DNA of 8,368 nt from contig CATYJU010000062.1 in assembly GCA_958407995.1 (NCBI GenBank), positions 1-8,368 on the forward strand. The letters run 5' to 3'. A program made the translations under genes and the position numbers. How positions within the stretch are numbered: position 1 is the stretch's first letter; every line of letters starts with the position of its first letter. The notes under the pieces are model-generated. The model did not search any database. It had not been told where the DNA came from and was given only the letters and a program-made list of their open reading frames with translations. Shown here in pieces: positions 6,407 to 8,368 of the stretch. Origin of the DNA: an uncultured Collinsella sp. Its GTDB lineage: Bacteria; Actinomycetota; Coriobacteriia; Coriobacteriales; Coriobacteriaceae.

Positions 6407-7834
6407 TTAGGCCTCGACGGTATCCAGGTCAAAGCCAAAGTAGCGGACCGCGTTGTTGTAGCTGATGTCGCGCACGATGGCTCCCAGCAGCTCCATGTCG
6501 GCGGGGTACTTGCCCTGCTCGACCCACTCGCCGATCACGCCGCACAGCACGCGACGGAAGTACTCGTGACGCGGGTAGGACAGGAAGGAGCGGGAATCGG
6601 TAAGCATGCCCACAAAGTTGCCCAGCACGCCCTCGTTAGCCAGAGCCGTGAGCTGCTCGCGCATACCGACCTCGTTGTCGTTGAACCACCAGGCGGAACC
6701 GTTCTGGATCTTGCCTGCGGTCGGAGCCTCCTGGAAGCAGCCCATCACGGTATCGATCATGGTGTTGTCGATGGGGTTCAGGCTGTACAGAATGGTCTTG
6801 GGCAGACCCGTGGACTCCTGGATGGAGTTGAGGAAATCGGCCAGCTGGTCGGACGGCGTGTAGTTGGAGATGCAATCGTAGCCGGTATCGGGGCCGAGCT
6901 TGGCAAACATGGCGCGGTTGTTGTCGCGCTTGCAGCCAAAGTGCAGCTGCATGGCCCAGCCCAGACGGACATACTCGCCGGCAACGAACTGCATAAAGGC
7001 AGTCTTGTACTTGAGGATCTCTTCCTCGGTAAGCGGCTCAGCAGCCAGACCCTTGGCAAAGATGGCCTCGATCTCATCGGCGGTAGCCGGGACGTACATA
7101 ACGTAATCGAGTGCGTGGTCGGAGGCGCGGCAGCCCAGCTCGTGAGCAACGTCGTAGCGCTTGGAGATGGCAGACTTCATGCCCTCGAAGTCGCTGACCT
7201 CAACGCCGGCAACCTCGGAGAGGTGCTTGCAGTAGTCGGCAAACTCCTGACCGCGCTCGATACGCAGAGCGGCGTCGGGACGCATGGCGGGAACGACCTG
7301 AACGTCAAAACTGTCATCGGCAGCAATCTTCTTGTGCCACTCAAAGCTGTCGGCGGGGTCGTCGGTAGTGCAGATCATGCGGACGTTGGACTGCTTGATT
7401 AGGTTGCGGCAGGTAAAGCTGGCCTCGGCGAGCTTGGCGTTGGCAAGGTCCCAGACCTCCTGGGCGGTCTTGCCGTTGAGGACGCCCTCGTAGCCAAAGT
7501 AGCGCTTAAGCTCCAGGTGGCTCCACTCAAAGACGGGGTTGCCAACGCAGCGACCCAGGGTCTCGGCCCACTTTTGGAACTTCTCGCGAGCAGGGGCATC
7601 GCCAGTGATAAAACGCTCGTCGACGCCGTTGGCGCGCATCAGGCGCCACTTGTAGTGGTCGCCGCCCAGCCAAACCTCGGTGATGTTCTCGAAACGCTTG
7701 TCCTCCCAAATCTCCTTAGGAGAAATGTGGCAGTGATAGTCGACGATGGGCATGCCCTCGGCAAAGTTGTGGAACAGCTCCTCGCCGGTCTTGGTGCTCA
7801 GCAGGAAATCCTGATCGTCCATAAAGTTTTTCAT
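6407..7834 (-). CDS. uxaC: Uronate (glucuronate/galacturonate) isomerase
   Basis: UxaC isomerises D-galacturonate to D-tagaturonate, and D-glucuronate to D-fructuronate, as the entry step of the pathway. The 475 residues match the family (about 470). It is an amidohydrolase-superfamily TIM barrel. The metal-site HxH is H34 and H36 in VDYHCHISPKEI, preceded by FAEGMPI. Other hallmarks are TTDDPADS (156-163), the LHFG segment (297-300), AWWFND (381-386) and TDSRSFLSYPRHEYFRR (412-428). The start at 7834 is chosen over an in-frame ATG at 7978, because AAAGGGG sits 8 bases upstream. The longer reading would also run through two operators and the proposed promoter. It is the first gene of uxaC-uxaB-uxaA. 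Because UxaC serves both uronates, the operon alone does not exclude glucuronate use, but uxuA and uxuB are absent here. Confidence 0.97.
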   Translation of the reverse strand: MKNFMDDQDFLLSTKTGEELFHNFAEGMPIVDYHCHISPKEIWEDKRFENITEVWLGGDHYKWRLMRANGVDERFITGDAPAREKFQKWAETLGRCVGNPVFEWSHLELKRYFGYEGVLNGKTAQEVWDLANAKLAEASFTCRNLIKQSNVRMICTTDDPADSFEWHKKIAADDSFDVQVVPAMRPDAALRIERGQEFADYCKHLSEVAGVEVSDFEGMKSAISKRYDVAHELGCRASDHALDYVMYVPATADEIEAIFAKGLAAEPLTEEEILKYKTAFMQFVAGEYVRLGWAMQLHFGCKRDNNRAMFAKLGPDTGYDCISNYTPSDQLADFLNSIQESTGLPKTILYSLNPIDNTMIDTVMGCFQEAPTAGKIQNGSAWWFNDNEVGMREQLTALANEGVLGNFVGMLTDSRSFLSYPRHEYFRRVLCGVIGEWVEQGKYPADMELLGAIVRDISYNNAVRYFGFDLDTVEA

Positions 7835-7888
7835 CAAACAGCCCCTTTGCTGGCAAGGCGGGCGCACGGCGCGCTCGTTATCCTTTAG

Positions 7889-7900
7889 GTGAACGTTCAC
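7889..7900 (-). promoter_or_regulatory. Perfect GTGAACGTTCAC operator near the uxaC transcription start
   Basis: This perfect 12-bp palindrome lies directly downstream of the proposed -10, where a bound repressor would cover the transcription start. Its centre is 38 bp from the next copy. It is identical to the operator in the transporter promoter. Confidence 0.75.
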
Positions 7901-7901
7901 T

Positions 7902-7931
7902 ATACTAATCCATTGCACCTCAAAAGGTGAA
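7902..7931 (-). promoter_or_regulatory. Candidate promoter of uxaCBA
   Basis: On the minus strand a -35-like TTCACC (7931-7926) lies 18 bp from a -10-like TAGTAT (7907-7902). The -35 is embedded in the operator at 7925-7940, and the start would fall in or beside the operator at 7889-7900. This is the same layout as the transporter promoter, which supports both calls. The leader would be roughly 60 bases. Confidence 0.5.
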
Positions 7932-7940
7932 CGTTCACCT
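7925..7940 (-). promoter_or_regulatory. Extended perfect operator AGGTGAACGTTCACCT
   Basis: This 16-bp perfect palindrome is the best copy of the site in the window and overlaps the proposed -35 of uxaCBA. Its central AACGTT is the usual core of LacI-family operators. It is likely the strongest site of the regulon. Confidence 0.78.
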
Positions 7941-7953
7941 AACCACCACGGGG

Positions 7954-7981
7954 TGAACGGTAGATTTTGCCCGTTCAACGG
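7954..7981 (-). promoter_or_regulatory. Conserved upstream block of the uxaC promoter (TGAACGG ... CCGTTCAACGG)
   Basis: This is the counterpart of the block at 2971-2998. It contains an inverted repeat, TGAACGG (7954-7960) and CCGTTCA (7971-7977), with a 10-base spacer containing a T4 run. It ends in the 11-bp CCGTTCAACGG. The terminal site is centred about 43 bp upstream of the operator at 7925-7940, nearly the same offset as in the transporter promoter. An activator site or auxiliary repressor site is likely; the protein is unknown. Confidence 0.5.
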
Positions 7982-8070
7982 TTGCTGGGGATGTGACTTG
8001 CATGTATTGCGGACTGGTTGGCGTCCCCGAACACCGAACTTGAGCGCTTTTGCTCAGGTGGGTCATGTCC

Positions 8071-8100
8071 CGACGTACATTTTTGGGAGTATTCAGCATT
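8071..8100 (+). repeat. Left arm of a 30-bp inverted repeat flanking a terminator
   Basis: The arm contains ATTTTTGGGAGTATTCAGC and matches the reverse complement of 8240-8269 at 29 of 30 bases (difference at 8077). Weaker similarity continues outward: TTGnnCAGGT is shared, and CCGAACTTG (8034-8042) is matched on the other side at 8306-8314, with an 8-base length difference. Translated rightward the arm reads RRTFLGVFSI, nearly the peptide coded by the other arm. No open frame of useful length surrounds it. Confidence 0.8.
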
Positions 8101-8162
8101 AGAGCGCGCCGTGCGCCATCCTCAGCGTCCTATTTGGAACGCAGATAGCGCCCGATCGGCAT
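8101..8162. other. Gene-free part of the 7982-8227 intergenic region
   Basis: From the end of the uxaC upstream block to the possible gene end at 8228 I see no coding region. The stretch holds the left repeat arm, the terminator at 8163-8204 and, in this part, only short imperfect self-complementary pieces such as GCGTCC/GGAACGC (8125-8141). No promoter or RNA gene is recognised. Confidence 0.5.
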
Positions 8163-8204
8163 AAAAAGTGCCCCCGATGGCAAATTACGCCATCGGGGGC
8201 ACTT
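8163..8204 (-). terminator. Strong intrinsic terminator at the right end
   Basis: A perfect 16-bp stem (AAGTGCCCCCGATGGC, 8166-8181, against 8189-8204) closes a 7-base loop. Read on the minus strand it ends in five T (8167-8163). Read on the plus strand no T-run follows, so it serves leftward transcription. It lies 24 bp after the stop of the partial frame at 8228 and insulates uxaC from the gene to the right. Confidence 0.9.
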
Positions 8205-8227
8205 AAAACAGTCGTTCTGCACCTCAT

Positions 8228-8368
8228 TCAGGGCATGCCAATGCTGAATACTCCCAAAAATGCACGTCGCAAGAGGGGGTACCTGCTCAATCGGCTAAAT
8301 ACCCGCAAGTTCGGGTGGCGCGCGTAGACGTGGTGTAAGAGCGTCCTGAGGTCCGTCGCTGCAAGTCC
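8228..8368 (-). CDS. Possible C-terminal end of an unidentified gene entering from the right
   Basis: The minus-strand frame is open from the window edge for 46 codons to a TGA at 8228-8230. The terminator hairpin follows 24 bp later, as expected for the 3' end of a gene. The predicted tail is basic and hydrophobic and ends ...LLRRAFLGVFSIGMP. No family can be recognised from so little. The last part of the frame coincides with the right arm of the inverted repeat, so the repeat may itself be coding, or the open frame may be chance in GC-rich DNA. Sequence beyond 8368 would decide. Confidence 0.35.
   Translation of the reverse strand, partial: GLAATDLRTLLHHVYARHPNLRVFSRLSRYPLLRRAFLGVFSIGMP
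8240..8269 (-). repeat. Right arm of the 30-bp inverted repeat
   Basis: This is the reverse complement of 8071-8100 with one difference. The two arms point inward toward the terminator and span 199 bp in total. No target-site duplication is evident outside them, so a MITE is not supported directly. On the minus strand this arm encodes RRAFLGVFSI in the possible gene end at 8228-8368. Confidence 0.8.

Noticed and set aside
6566..7402. 278-codon plus-strand frame opposite uxaC
   Set aside because: It is a shadow of a certain uxaC gene and matches no recognised family.
7835..7978. 48-residue N-terminal extension of uxaC from an ATG at 7978
   Set aside because: It would translate through two perfect operators and the likely promoter. 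The ATG at 7834 has an AAAGGGG ribosome site and gives the normal family length.
8065..8148. Small plus-strand reading frame through the left repeat arm (ATG at 8065, stop at 8146-8148)
   Set aside because: It is only 27 codons with no ribosome site, and the similarity to the other arm is explained by the DNA repeat.
8071..8269. The 199-bp segment as a MITE or insertion-sequence remnant
   Set aside because: It has inverted arms but no visible target-site duplication and no transposase remnant, and the centre is an ordinary terminator. It is kept only as a repeat of unknown type.

Overview
The window (about 60% G+C by eye, every supported gene on the minus strand) is a catabolic locus for D-galacturonate and pectin oligosaccharides. 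Codon usage, the layout and the LacI-like operators would suit a gut actinobacterium of the Coriobacteriia such as Collinsella. That assignment is an impression from sequence style and was not tested by a search.

Reading in the direction of transcription, from high to low coordinates, the right end (8368 to 8228) holds the last codons of a possible minus-strand gene that enters from outside. It is followed by a strong intrinsic terminator (8204-8163), and a 30-bp inverted repeat flanks that terminator on both sides. Next comes an operator-rich promoter (about 7981-7889) driving uxaC (7834-6407, uronate isomerase), uxaB (6310-4796, tagaturonate reductase) and uxaA (4720-3236, altronate dehydratase). 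The operon ends at a 13-bp-stem terminator (3187-3151). A second promoter region with the same design (3076-2905) drives a 12-helix sugar transporter of GPH/MFS type (2825-1266). That gene ends at a terminator (1242-1198) and is followed by the N-terminal 383 residues of a GH28 polygalacturonase-like hydrolase (1151 to the window edge), which carries all the catalytic motifs.

The parts form one pathway. The transporter probably brings in galacturonate or short oligogalacturonides. The GH28 enzyme, which lacks a signal peptide, would release galacturonate inside the cell. UxaC, UxaB and UxaA then convert galacturonate to tagaturonate, altronate and 2-keto-3-deoxygluconate. The enzymes that finish the route (KDG kinase, KDPG aldolase), the glucuronate branch (UxuA/UxuB) and the regulator are not in the window.

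The most interesting signal is regulatory. Both promoters carry two GTGAACGTTCAC-type operators 38-40 bp apart, bracketing a similar -35/-10 pair. About 42-44 bp further upstream each carries a 28-bp block ending in a CCGTTSAACGG site. This looks like a two-input regulon. I see no new enzymatic system, CRISPR array, RNA gene or insertion sequence.
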